Source of the DNA: Meloidogyne chitwoodi
Taxonomy: Eukaryota; Nematoda; Chromadorea; Rhabditida; Meloidogynidae
Direction: 5' to 3'
DNA: 64,000 bases
Assembly: GCA_015183035.1 (NCBI GenBank)
Contig: JACZZP010000007.1
Coordinates: 1,860,001-1,924,000, forward strand
The translations under genes were made by a program, and so were the position numbers. Positions 1 through 11,600 of this stretch are shown in pieces; the stretch's first letter is position 1, and the number at the start of each line of letters is the position of its first letter. The notes under the pieces are model-generated. The model was not told the DNA's origin. It saw nothing but the letters and a program-made list of their open reading frames with translations, and did no database searches.

Positions 1-484
1 AAGAAAAAATCATTTTATATTTTTTGTTGATTTAGGTGCGCGTTTAAAAACATTTTTGCATTGAGTGTAGGGACGTTTAGGTGCGATAAGTGAATTAGAC
101 GTTTATGAGCACCTTGAAGTTTTTGCGTTGAACTTTTGCATTGATAAAACAATAATTTTTGTTTTATTTAAATTTTGAAAAATTCTTTAAATATTTTGAA
201 AAATGTAAAAATAAAACAAAAATCTAACCTTTTTAATATTAAAAAAATCAAAGCCTGAATTAACAGCCGTCAAAAATCTCTTCATTTTCTTTAATAAAAT
301 TTAAAAAATTTTGGACAATAAATTCTCAAATTTATTTAGATTATACTAAACACTTTTATTAATATTTAAATAAAATTTCATAGCTTTTATATTTTTATTG
401 TTTTTTATTTTTTAATGCGCGCTCATCGCTACCAAATATCCAAATATTTACCTTTTTTATAAAAATAATTTTTTTATTTTTCAG
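1..484. other. Non-coding AT-rich sequence left of first exon
   Basis: No open frame of note is visible. The stretch ends in a pyrimidine-rich tract and CAG, a good 3' splice site for the exon that begins at 485, so at least its right part is intron of a gene entering from outside the window. Around positions 35-110 there are G-rich words (TTAGGTGCGCG, GACGTTTAGGTGCG) resembling the end motif of the 363-bp elements described at 42, 54 and 60 kb. This may be one end of a related element, but I could not define its other end. Confidence 0.5.
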
Positions 485-1534
485 TTGGACAGGGAAATCA
501 TTCAAAATAAAAATAATAATAACAACAACAAATTTTCAACTTTTACACTTCCTCGAAAACGTCCAACTCCTAGAGGTGTTTCAATGCAGCAAAGACGTCG
601 CGGAAACTTGGGACCAGCTGCTACCCGAAAGAAAAGTATTGTACAATTATCAGTTGAGGAAACGGCTGAGTTGGCAGCCATTGTAGCAGCTGTAGAACAG
701 CAACAACAAAATAAAGAAGAACCAGAAATTCAACAAGTACCTGTGGATGAACCAGAAAAAGTTAAAAATGTTGAGGAAGTAAAAGAAGTTGAAACAGTGC
801 AATTAGTCATTCAAGAACCTAAAAAACAACAAACAAAACAACAAGCAATGTTTAGAGTTAAATCATCCAAAAATACAAATAATAATATTTGTACAAGTAG
901 AGCAATTCTTAGACATTTATTGGGGGCAACAGATCGTAGTCGTGTTGGAGGAGGGAAAGTTGCACCAAAAAATAATAATGGAGGAATGTCTAAAAATAAT
1001 TCTTTGGATAATAATACAACAACAAACACAATAATAAAAAATGGTGGAAATTCTTCTTCTGTTGATGAAGTGGCCGATAACAATAATAATAATGCTACTG
1101 TTGCTATTAGGTAAAATATTAATTAATTAATTTTTAAATTAATTTTATTTATTTCTTATTTCTTTTTTGTTGCTTTGCTATTTTTTATTTTATTTTTATT
1201 TATTTAATTTAATAATATATTTACCCTAATTTTTTGAAATATTTGTTAAAAATTTAATTTAATTTTAAGACCAATTTTAAAAGACAAAAAACGTGAAACA
1301 AAAACTAATTCAATGATTCTTGGCACTATTTGGTCAATTCGTCCACTTCGTAAAAAAGAGAGTAATGCACAAAGAAGTTTAGTTAATTTATGGGGAGCAG
1401 CACTATCTCCAACAGAGAATATTACTACAGCAATTATTAATAATGATCCAACTATTACAAAATTATCACCTATAAATAATGGTGGGGAATTTTTATTTTT
1501 ATTTAAAAAAAAATTAAATAAAAAATTAATATAA
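485..1534 (+). CDS. Partial low-complexity protein, two exons, 5' end outside window
   Basis: I do not recognise this protein. Exon 1 (485-1110) follows a TTTTTCAG acceptor and ends ATTAG|GTAAAA. Exon 2 begins at 1270 after TTTTAAG and continues the frame exactly (phase 2), running to a stop at 1532-1534. The first codon of exon 1 is TTG, so the exon is internal and the true start lies upstream. The protein is basic, has a Pro/Arg-rich stretch and a helical Glu/Ala/Gln segment (SVEETAELAAIVAAVEQQQQ), then Asn-rich runs. Exon 2 has a more ordered piece, ILGTIWSIRPLRKK. The last residues before the stop are Lys/Phe/Leu-rich and may be read-through intron: a donor at 1481|GTGGGG leaves one base over, which would fit the phase of the exon at 8621. 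It could therefore be the N-terminal part of the downstream RhoGEF or a separate gene. Confidence 0.55.
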
Positions 1535-4500
1535 AATTTATTAAATTGTTTTAATTTGTCCGAAAAATTAATTTTTTTTGTTATAATTTAGAAAAAAGCG
1601 CAATAATTTATTAAAAATATTTATTTTTAAAAAATAAATTAATTTTTAAAAATAAATAAAAAATATTAAACGGAAATTGTCAAAAAAAAAAATAGCAAAA
1701 ATCAAGTATTAAATTTAAAATAAAAAATTAGCATAAACTTAGTAAGAATAAATAAAATAATAAATTAAATTAGTAAAAGAGAGAAGAGAGAGGAGAACTT
1801 TCTCTTTTTAAAGGAGTGTTGTTGTGTAATTAATTAAGAGAAAATTAGCGTTAAAAATTAAATAAATAATTTAATTTATTTATTATTTTCAAGTTAATTT
1901 TATTTTACCTTTAAAATATTTATATTTTGGTATAATTAAATATTTTCTAATTTTTATTTTATTTTATTTTTTAAATATAAATAATTCTAGAATTTTCAAT
2001 ATTTTTAAAAAAATATTTTTTAATTATTTTTTCTTTTATTTTTTGGAGTTTTGTTACAGCATTGAAAAGGCGAAATATGTGCGCTTAAAAATTGTTATTT
2101 TATATTAAAATGTGAATTTTTTCTTAAATTTATAATATTTATTTCATATTTTTATTTTCTGAGGTTATTATTTAGTTGAAAAATAAATAAAATTAATTTT
2201 TGAAGATTCACACTTTTTAAATTTAAAACTTTCACATAATTCAAAATAAAAATTCACTAAAATTTATTAAAATACTTAATTCTCCGCAAATTTTTCTCCG
2301 CAAGTATTTCACTACTTTTATATATTACTTAAAAATTTATAATATACTTCTTTATAATTTTTATGAAAAATATATTCATAAATATTTCTAAATAAAAAAA
2401 TTCCTTTGGAAAAATAAATATAATTACTTGCGGACAAAAACTTGCGGACATTTGTGTCCAAAAGAAAGAAGTAATTTTATATTATTTCAGCTTTGTACAA
2501 AATTTCAAGTTTAATTAAGTTTTAACTTGTTTATTTTATAAGTGCCATATCTTAACTTCGCTTTCAAACGTCCTGTTCCTTTCTTTATTTTTTAATAAAT
2601 AAACTTATATTAACTTTTAGAGTTTTGTTAACAAAAATTGGGCGTTTAACTAAAATAATTTTATGCATGTGACCACGAATAAATAAAAAAATAAAAATAA
2701 ATAAATAAATTATATTCGGGCAAATGAATAAAATAAAATAAAGAAAAAACCGAAAAAACTTTACTCCATTTTGGGAAGTAATGAAGAGGAAAATTTATAT
2801 TTTTTTTAATTTTATTTTATTATATTTACGAAAAAATAGAAAAATAAAGAAAAAGTTGTAGTAAATAAAAAAAAAAGAGATTATTTTGCATTCTGCGACC
2901 ACAAATTAAATAAAAATGTCCCCTTGTTTTTAATTTAAATTGACTGTTGTGATTAACTTAAAATATAATTAAAAAATAAATTCTGAAAAAACTTTGTTAA
3001 TCATTAAAACAGTGATCATTTGTATTTTTTATTAATTCAGAGTTTTGATAAAATTATTTCTATTAATTTATTTTTAACTTTATATATTTAATTCTGGTAC
3101 TACATTTTGAGGTTAATATTGGAGATGGATGAATTTTTTAGGGACAAAATTTTGTTAATCTATTTTATAGATACCTATATTTAAAAAATTGTAAATAATT
3201 AAAAATACTTAATATATTTTTTCAAATAAAAAAATCCTTAAAAAATGCAACACATCCTTTATTAATACTTTTATTATTTTTTTAAATCTAATTTTTCTTA
3301 ATTTTTAATATTTTTTATAAGCAACCAAAGCTTATACTACTATATTTTAAATTGGAGGAAGAGAGATTTTTCCCTCACTGAAATTTTTTTTTTTATTTTT
3401 GATCTTTAACTTTATTGTGTGTGTTAATGCCTCTTTGTTATATTCTCGTCTAATAATATTTTTATATTTTATAAAAAAAATTTTTTTATTTTAATTTGTC
3501 TTCAGTTAATTATAATTTTTATAATTAATATAGCCTTTACAATTTTCTCATCTTTTATGTAATTCTTCTAATATTAATATTTATTTAATATTTACGGGAA
3601 CAAAAAATAATAATAATAATAATAAAATAAATTAATTTTATTTATTAACCACAAAAAATATAAATAAATAAAAACAGGAAATTTTTTGATATATCAAGAA
3701 AGAGAAAGAAAAAGTATTTTTTATTTTTTGGATATTTTTTATAATTAATATGTAATGGCGTTTTTATTATTTGTTGTTGTTTTGTGTGGGCGTTAAAAAA
3801 GGGAAAAAGAGAGAAGGGGGATATTTTGGTTTCTACGCGCTTTTACTTATTTTTAGATTATACTACTACTCCTTTTAATTTTGTAAAAATCTTGTTCCTT
3901 ATTTTAATTAACAAAATTTTTTGTGATTAACAAAATAATAAAAAGTTTCTCTGATGGACACGCCATGACACGATGACGATAATTCATTTTCTTTATTTCT
4001 TTTACAAAATTTTTTAAAATTTTTCTTATTGAGAGAGGCCAAATTTACCCACCGCTTTATCATTCGAAGCCTGCGGTAGATTTTGCTTTATCCTCTTCGA
4101 TGATTTGGACGTTTCGGCACAATTCTTGTTGACGTTAATATTTATAAATTTGTTTAATTATAAGCCAAATCTTTGTAAATTTGTCAAATTATTCTCATTA
4201 GTGTTATCTTTAAGAAACTTATAAATTTTATAAATTTTGCTAGAACTATTAAATATCTAAATATTTTTTCCTTGTCTTATCCCTAATTTTCTTAAAATAT
4301 AATTAATTATCCATTTTTTATTCCAAATATATTTTATATTAAAAAATTATAAATTTACGGTTAATTAGCTCTAGCATTGATGAAAATATTTATTTAAAAT
4401 TGGTTTAGATTTCACGTTAATTTTATACTGAACCGAAAAACATCCCAAATCTGTTTTAAATTTTATGTCTTTATTATTTTAATTTTACTTCTCGACATTA

Positions 4501-6493
4501 ATTAAATATACTTATTAGCACTTGTGTTATCATTCATCATTTTATCCTTTTTTTCTTTTTTATATTTTATTCCAATTTTTCCGCCAGTATTCATTACGCA
4601 CAGACAATTTTTCATACTTTTTTGTTTATTAAATAAGTTAAAACTAATTAAATATTTCTTTTTAAATTATAATGAAACTTTTATATGCTCATTAACCCTT
4701 AAGTACATTTTTTTTATTTTTTTTAAAGTAATGATCACGAAAAATATTTTTTTTTGTGCTAATTTTTTCTTTAGGGTCACACGTTTAACACGCAAGAAAA
4801 ATAAATAAAAAAACATTTATTTATGTATGATTATGTAAAATAATATATGTATAGGGGAGACTCATCAGTTTTGACTCTTCTTTTAATAAATACATTTAAT
4901 TTAAATATTTTTTTCATTTTATTTTTTTTGTTTTACCAAAAAAGATATTCTCTTATTATTATCCATTTTATTCTTTTGTCTTTTTCATAATTCAGTTTTT
5001 TGCAAAATTATCTTTTAAAATAATTTATTTCTTAATTTTCTCATAATATTATTTCTCTAAAATCCATTAAATATTTATTAATAGATTTATTTATTTATTA
5101 ATTATTATAAATTGCTTCTGTCATCAATGCTTTTTTTAAAAAAACAATTTTCTCTCTCATTTTTACTTCCTTTTTCGCATATTTTATTGGTATCACTTTC
5201 TTGTACATTTTCTTTTTTTTTATATATAACTCCTCGATCATATCAACAAAACAAATTCGGTGGTATATTAGAGAAAGGCGGTGCCTTTATCTTTTTGATA
5301 AAGTTTTTGTTTTTTTTATATTAAAATACCTCGAATTTTTAATAATTTTCTGCTTTTTCTGTTATTTTTAGGAGGACCTAAATAATTAAATTTTATTTTC
5401 TATGGAGAAGAGACTTGAGAATCTTAGACTTTAGGAATCTCTAAGTTAATTCTGAAAAAACTTTCCCATAAGGACAAAGGAAAATTAACTTTAATTTCTT
5501 CTTTTTAGGAGAGAAGTTTTCCATATTTCCAAATTTTTTAATGTTTCCATTTTGTAGCTTCTAATAATGCTGATTATTTAAAATTTTTTAAAATTAATTT
5601 GTATATTTTAATTAAAATATTCAAAAATATATTATCTTCAACTTTAATTTCTCTTTTTTGTTTTATTAATTTTTAGCTATTTTTTTTTTCTTTAAAAAAT
5701 ATATTCTCTCCTATCAGTTTCTTCAATATAAATGTACATATAAATTTATATAGTCAGCTTCTGAAAAAAAAAAGTTTAAGCTTTCTATAAAATCATATGT
5801 TTTTTTATATTATTTGACAAAAATGTTGTGTCCCCTTAACATATAAAAAATATATAATATTTATTTTTTATAGGTTGAATCATTTTTTAGGCAAAAAAAA
5901 ATAGGGAAGGGAGAGAAGAAGGCTGGCAAATGAATAAAATTCCTCTCCTTATTCCTCCCTCTCATGCATTCCTTTTAATAATATTTCAGAAAACATTTTT
6001 CTTAAAGTAAAACAGTTTTTTGAAAGTCATTTTTTTATATAAATTCTTAGGCAATGTTAATAATAATAAATGTTTAATTTATTTCAATTTAAGGCCATTT
6101 CTTTTTTAATAAAAATTACAAAAAATTATTTTTATTTATTTTTTAATTTTTCGATTAGTATACTCTCCAGTAAATATTTTACAGTTAAAATTTTTACCAA
6201 AGGGGAATTTATTGAAAGAGGGGAAAATGAGGGAATAGAAACCAATACATAATCCCCTAAAAGGATCAACATTAGTCTAAATTTAATTTTTTTATTTTTT
6301 TAAATAAAATAATACACTTAAGTACATTTCTTTTTTTTACACCATTTTATCAATTAGTCATTTTTTAAAATATACACAATCCTACCTTTAAATTTATAAT
6401 TATTTGTTTTTTTAAATTTATATTTTAATGTTTTGACCTTTAAAAAAATAATTTTTTATCTTATTAATTAAATAGATTAAAAATTAAATAAAA
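1535..6493. other. About 5 kb with no supportable gene
   Basis: AT-rich sequence with poly-T and poly-A tracts and short triplet runs, for example (AAT)n near 3608-3630. Reading frames here (4524-4808, 5112-5324, 6070-6252) encode only Phe/Leu/Ile-rich, T-tract-derived peptides and are not credible genes. A less AT-rich patch at about 3950-4130 has no frame or RNA structure I recognise. If 485-1534 and the RhoGEF are one gene this is a long intron; otherwise it is intergenic and holds the promoter of the 6494 frame. Confidence 0.6.
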
Positions 6494-8275
6494 ATGCCAA
6501 ATTGTGTTGCTGATTCCAACACAAATTTTCTTTCACCAAAAACAATTCGCAGCCATGATCGACGTAGTAAAAGCAGTGAATTTTATATTATACCAAAACA
6601 GAATGCCACAACTACAATAGAATCTAAAATTAATAATAATACAACAGATCAACAACAACAACAACAACCTTTATTAGATAGAGTAGCTCAATTAGTAGAG
6701 AAATTTGCTGGGCAAAAGAAAAGCTTTGATGTTTGCTCAAAAAATGCAAGTTTTTACAAGAATTCACCTTTAATTTCTTCCTCTGGTTCTTCTACGGGAT
6801 CAACAGATTCTTCAAATTCAGTCACTTCATCTTCTACTATATATCATTACCCTCCTCGACACTTTGTTGATATTCGTCGTCCCAGTCTTCCTGCAAGTGT
6901 TTTGGAAGAGGGAATACTTCATTCTTCTTCTTCATCTTCCTCTACAGATTCATCCACCTCTACAGCAGTTGTATCTGAGCCAGGAACTTATTCTTCTTTA
7001 CTTCGCACTCTTCGATCACAAGTTGAAACTGGGACTCTTGTAACATTACCTGAGCGTTCTCCTTCTCCACGTGCTAGATTTGTTCGTAATATTAGAAATA
7101 ATCATAATAATCATAAACGTAGACAACAACAAAATATACAACAACAACAACGTCAACAAACACCTCCACCTCAAATTAATATAATATGTGGAGAAGGTGA
7201 AGAAGAAAATAAAGAATTAAATAAAGAAATAATTAAAGAAGAAAATAAAAAAGATTTATTAAATAAACCAAATATTAATTGTTCTATTGAAGGACGTACA
7301 GTTTTTGGAAGTATTCAAAGAAGGAAAAAATTATTTGATAAAAATATAATAAATGAAGAAGAAATTAATTCAAACAACAATAAAAAATTAGAATTTAATA
7401 ATCCTCCAAAATTAGAAACTAAAACAATTTCTCCAACAGTAGTAGTGGGGGGAGGAGTAGCTCCTCTATCTCGTGGATATGCTCAAAAAATGTCATTAAT
7501 TTCTAATAATGATAATAAAAAAAATGATGAAAATAAAAATGTTAATTCTTCCCTTTTTATACCAACACAATTATCAACACTTAATTCTGCTTCAATTTCT
7601 GATTTTCGTGCAGCATTAGCTTCAAAACAAATTAATGAAGAGGGGGAAATAAATGAAAATAATAATAAAAAATATTATTGTTATTATAACGATTTAGTAA
7701 ATGAAAATAATAAAAATAACAGTAATAGCAGTAGTTGTAGAAGCAGCACAGATGATTATTTTATTGAAAATAAATTTGATAGTGGAAATTTTGAAAATAA
7801 AAAAAAATCTTTTTCTCCACCATTATCTCCATCTTCAATATCTTCAATGCCTTTATCAACTTTTGGACAACCAAAACGTTTAGGAAGTCAAAAATTTGTT
7901 TTAAATAATCCAACATCACAACAACAAAATTATGAAGCTATAAATAATAATAATTCTCGTAGAAGACGTTCTGGTTTTGAAGGAATGCTTACGGGTGGTG
8001 GAGGTGCTGAATGGCGCGTTTTTCGTCAAATGGCACGTATTTTGAGACGTGATAATAATACTAATAATAATAATAGTAGTACTCATAGAAGGGGTGATAG
8101 TCAGACATTTGTTAATCAACAAAGTCCTCCTGTTTCACCATTTTTTGGAAATTGTTCAAAACGTAGACGTTACTCACTAGCTCCAGCAATGGAAAATCCT
8201 GATGGTTTAGAATTTATATTTAAATTTAGTATAGACGCTCCAACTTATTCCACAGACTCTGATTTACACTTTTAA
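6494..8275 (+). CDS. 593-codon low-complexity protein; possible N-terminus of RhoGEF
   Basis: This is a long uninterrupted frame opening with ATG at 6494, with an in-frame TAA just upstream that fixes the start. A candidate trans-splice acceptor (AAATAG) lies about 20 bases before it. Composition is coding-like in a sequence this AT-rich: Ser, Asn, Gln and Lys homopolymer runs broken by conserved-looking islands such as VAQLVEKFAGQKKSF (residues ~60-75), RHFVDIRRPSLPASVLEEG (~117-137) and a Gly/Arg/Trp segment near residues 490-520. No known domain is visible and it is probably disordered. A donor at 8204|GTTTAG leaves one base and would join in frame to the exon starting at 8621, giving a RhoGEF isoform about 570 residues longer. 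Without that splice it ends at 8275 as its own protein. It reads as real coding sequence; the joining is uncertain. Confidence 0.7.
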   Translation: MPNCVADSNTNFLSPKTIRSHDRRSKSSEFYIIPKQNATTTIESKINNNTTDQQQQQQPLLDRVAQLVEKFAGQKKSFDVCSKNASFYKNSPLISSSGSSTGSTDSSNSVTSSSTIYHYPPRHFVDIRRPSLPASVLEEGILHSSSSSSSTDSSTSTAVVSEPGTYSSLLRTLRSQVETGTLVTLPERSPSPRARFVRNIRNNHNNHKRRQQQNIQQQQRQQTPPPQINIICGEGEEENKELNKEIIKEENKKDLLNKPNINCSIEGRTVFGSIQRRKKLFDKNIINEEEINSNNNKKLEFNNPPKLETKTISPTVVVGGGVAPLSRGYAQKMSLISNNDNKKNDENKNVNSSLFIPTQLSTLNSASISDFRAALASKQINEEGEINENNNKKYYCYYNDLVNENNKNNSNSSSCRSSTDDYFIENKFDSGNFENKKKSFSPPLSPSSISSMPLSTFGQPKRLGSQKFVLNNPTSQQQNYEAINNNNSRRRRSGFEGMLTGGGGAEWRVFRQMARILRRDNNTNNNNSSTHRRGDSQTFVNQQSPPVSPFFGNCSKRRRYSLAPAMENPDGLEFIFKFSIDAPTYSTDSDLHF

Positions 8276-8610
8276 TTTAACTTTTACCTTTTCTTTTAAT
8301 TTTTTCAATTTATTAATAATCTGATACCAAAAGTTGGACTTTTAACTAAAAATAAATATAATTAATTTATTGAAAATTGGGTACTCTAAAATTATTATTT
8401 CTCAAGCTCTTTTCTTTTTTTTCTCCGCTAAAGCAGAGAATCAGTGTTGAAATTTGGGATATAATAGTAAAATTTTAGGCTGCGACAGGCTTAAATATAA
8501 AAAAGTCAGTAAAATTATTTAAGTCAGAGCGTCTAATTATTTAAAAATAAATTAAATTTAAAAACAAATTTAAATAAAAAATAAATTTATTTTTTAAATT
8601 AATTTTATCC

Positions 8611-8628
8611 TTTTTTCTAGGCAATTTT
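8611..8628 (+). promoter_or_regulatory. 3' splice site / likely SL trans-splice acceptor before RhoGEF ATG
   Basis: A clean polypyrimidine tract ending TTTTTTCTAG stands 8 bases before the ATG at 8629. It can serve either as the acceptor of a cis intron from upstream exons (phase fits a single leftover base) or as a spliced-leader trans-splice site giving an 8-base leader, as is common in nematodes. The sequence alone does not decide. Confidence 0.5.
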
Positions 8629-11600
8629 ATGAACCGTCTCATTGAACAACCACAACAATTATCTCAACAACAACAAAATTCTTCACCTCATCAAAGTCCT
8701 TCTTCAACAATTACAAGTATTAGTAGTAGTAATTCTCCTTCTTGTAGTCCACAATCTACAACAACAACTGACGGAAGTATTTTTCATCATAATAATGGAC
8801 CTACAACTACAACATCATCTTTTTCTTTTTTTCCTCGTGCTCAGTTAAATCAATCACGTTGGGCAGACCTTGACTTGTGGGTAGAACAAGAACCTAGCTG
8901 GACTGCAAAATACAGTAGCAGGACTGATAGCGAATGTAAAAAAAATTTTTTTTTATTTTATAAAATAAAATTAAAATATTTAATTCGGAATAAAAATTTA
9001 AAAATCGTGTAAACCCCTTTTTTGACTTAAATTCTTTCTCAAAATAATTTAGAAATTTAATTAATTTTATTTTTCAATTTTTCAGTCACTTCTTTGAGTG
9101 CAAAAGAATTAAAACGCCAAAATATAATTTATGAACTTGTACTTACTGAACGACATCACTGCCAAGTTCTTGTATTATTACAACAATTATATCATGAAGG
9201 ACTTGCTCATAATAGAATTTTAACTCCAAAACAATTGCAATTGGTATTTAATAAATTAAAAATAAAAATTGGGTAGATAAAAATAAAAAAACTGATTTTT
9301 TTACTTATAATTTGTCATATAAAGCATGTATAGTTTGGTGTAAAAGTTTATATGTAGGAGGGCACTTTTTCTAAATCTTATCTGATATGTTGAATAGTAT
9401 TTTTATTTTTTTAGTTAATCAATATTATAGTATTTTTTATAAGTTTTTAAATGAATATAGACGTTCGTAAAAATATTTAAAATGAATAAAGTTATAATTA
9501 TAATAATAATGTATTCCTAGTTTTGTTGGGTAGGAATACATTTATTATTATAAGCATAACTTTATTTATTTTACATATTTTTGTAAAAGTATATATTCAT
9601 TTTAAAGCTTATAAAAAATACTATAATATTAATGAACTAAATAAAATAAAAAAAACATTCCACAATTAATTAAGGCTTAGAAATAATACTCTCTTACCTT
9701 TAGCCTTTTAAAATAAACTACCTAATATGTATATTAAAGTTTCAAGTTTGTAAACTTAACGACAAAAAACTTACTTACAATCTTACTTTATTAAATTATT
9801 ATTTTTAAGTTAATACCCGATGTAGAAGCTTTACTTGATTTTCATCTTTCTTTTTTACGTTGCCTTATTGAACGTTGTTCTCTTTCCCCTATTGTAGATG
9901 GAATTTCTGATATTTTATTAACAGAGTTTGGATCAGGAAATTATCGGTGGATTATTTATTTATTTTTATTATTTAAATATATTTTATCTAATTTTTATTT
10001 TATTTAAAATTATTATTTTTTAGTAATAATGCAATAAATTCATACACTGCCTTTTGCCTTAGCCGAGAAGATAGTGCACGTCAATATTCTACTTTAATTG
10101 CTCAAAATGTTCATTTTCGTAAATTTATGGAATATTATGAAGGTCAACACAAAGATCGTTCATTAAAGGATTGTATGTTGTTAATTGCTCAAAGATTGAC
10201 TAAATATCCCGTTTTGGTTGAACAAGTAAATAAATAAATATTTAATTTAAATATTCTTTTATTAAAAAAATTCAAATTTTATTTTAAAATTCAAATGTAA
10301 TTTAAAAATTAAATTTTATTTTTAAAAAGATAGCCAAGCAAGAATCTCAATTAGAAAAACAATCATTAGCTCAAAAAGCACATTCTGTTGTTCGTGAATT
10401 TGCTATGGAAGTAGATCAACAATTAATGCAACACGAACTTAATAGAAAATGGACAGCATTAAAAAAAGCTTTGGATAAATCTACTTCTATTGCTAAATTG
10501 GTTAAAAATTAAAAAATATTTTTTTTTTAATTAATTAAAAATTAAAAAATAAAATTTTGACGAAATTGCAAAAATTAATTATTAATTAATTATTTATTTT
10601 TTTCTTTTAAAGATTCACCCAAAGGATGGAATTGAATTTACCTTTGATGATTTAGTTTGGCCCGTTGAAAACGAGTCTACAAAAACTTTAGCAAATAATT
10701 CATCAAAAACTATTGGAAAGAGGAGAATTTTATTAATTACACGTGCATTTTGGCGTGAAACAATGAATGGACCTGAACTTGAATGTAAAAGAAATTTTGA
10801 ATTTTTTAAAATTTTTTTACAGTTCGTTTATTGCTTTGTGATGATGTTGTTGTATTTTTAAGACCAAAAGGTAGTGGTGGATCTTCTTCCTCTACAGCAA
10901 ATGTTGGATCAAATAATAGTTCTGCCAACACAAAATTGGTAAAAAAATTAAAATAAATTTTTTTCAAAATATGAAAATTTTTTTCAGCCTCCGCTTCAAT
11001 TCTTTCGCCATATTGCACATTCTGGTGTTTTACCTCTTCATTCAATTTTAGTTCGTGGAGAAAATGTACGCCGAAAAAGTCTTCTTTTAATTGTTACTGC
11101 AAAACAACGCCCAGATCTGTAAAAAAATTTTTTCTTTTAATATTTAAAATTTTTCCTTATTTTTTTAAAGCTTTGAATTTGCTTTTTCAACGAGTGTTGA
11201 ATTGGATAATTTTGCTTTAGCAATTAAAAAAGCAAAAGCTGCGGCTCCCAATTTTGTGCGTTTAGCAGAAGGTCGATGCTTTGAATTTGCAGATAAACCA
11301 ATTGGTGATGGAATGGGTAAACCAATAATTCACTCTGATGATTTTAAAATACAAATGGAACATTGGAAATTAGAATTGGATCAACTTTTTGGTGAAAAAT
11401 ATTTTTGGGAATTTTTTTAATATTTATAGAGAGACTAGGGTTTTGGGTCTTTTTTGAGAGAAATTTCCGTTTAGAGGATTGTAGATCAACTTAAAAAAAT
11501 TTTTGTGTATGTGTTCAGGTACCCGGCACAGCACTGAAAGAGACTAAAAAACTAGTTTTGTGTACTTACTCAATATTACTATTCAAAAATCATTATTAAC

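Noticed and set aside
4524..6252. Three Phe/Leu/Ile-rich frames
   Set aside because: They arise from T-rich tracts read in one frame, with hydrophobic low-complexity sequence and no start context or splice signals.
9244..9276. Extension of the DH exon to the TAG after KLKIKIG
   Set aside because: Ending the exon at 9243|GTATTT and resuming at 9810 aligns the helix spacing of known DH domains (QLQL-LIPDVEALLDFH), so the extra codons are intron.
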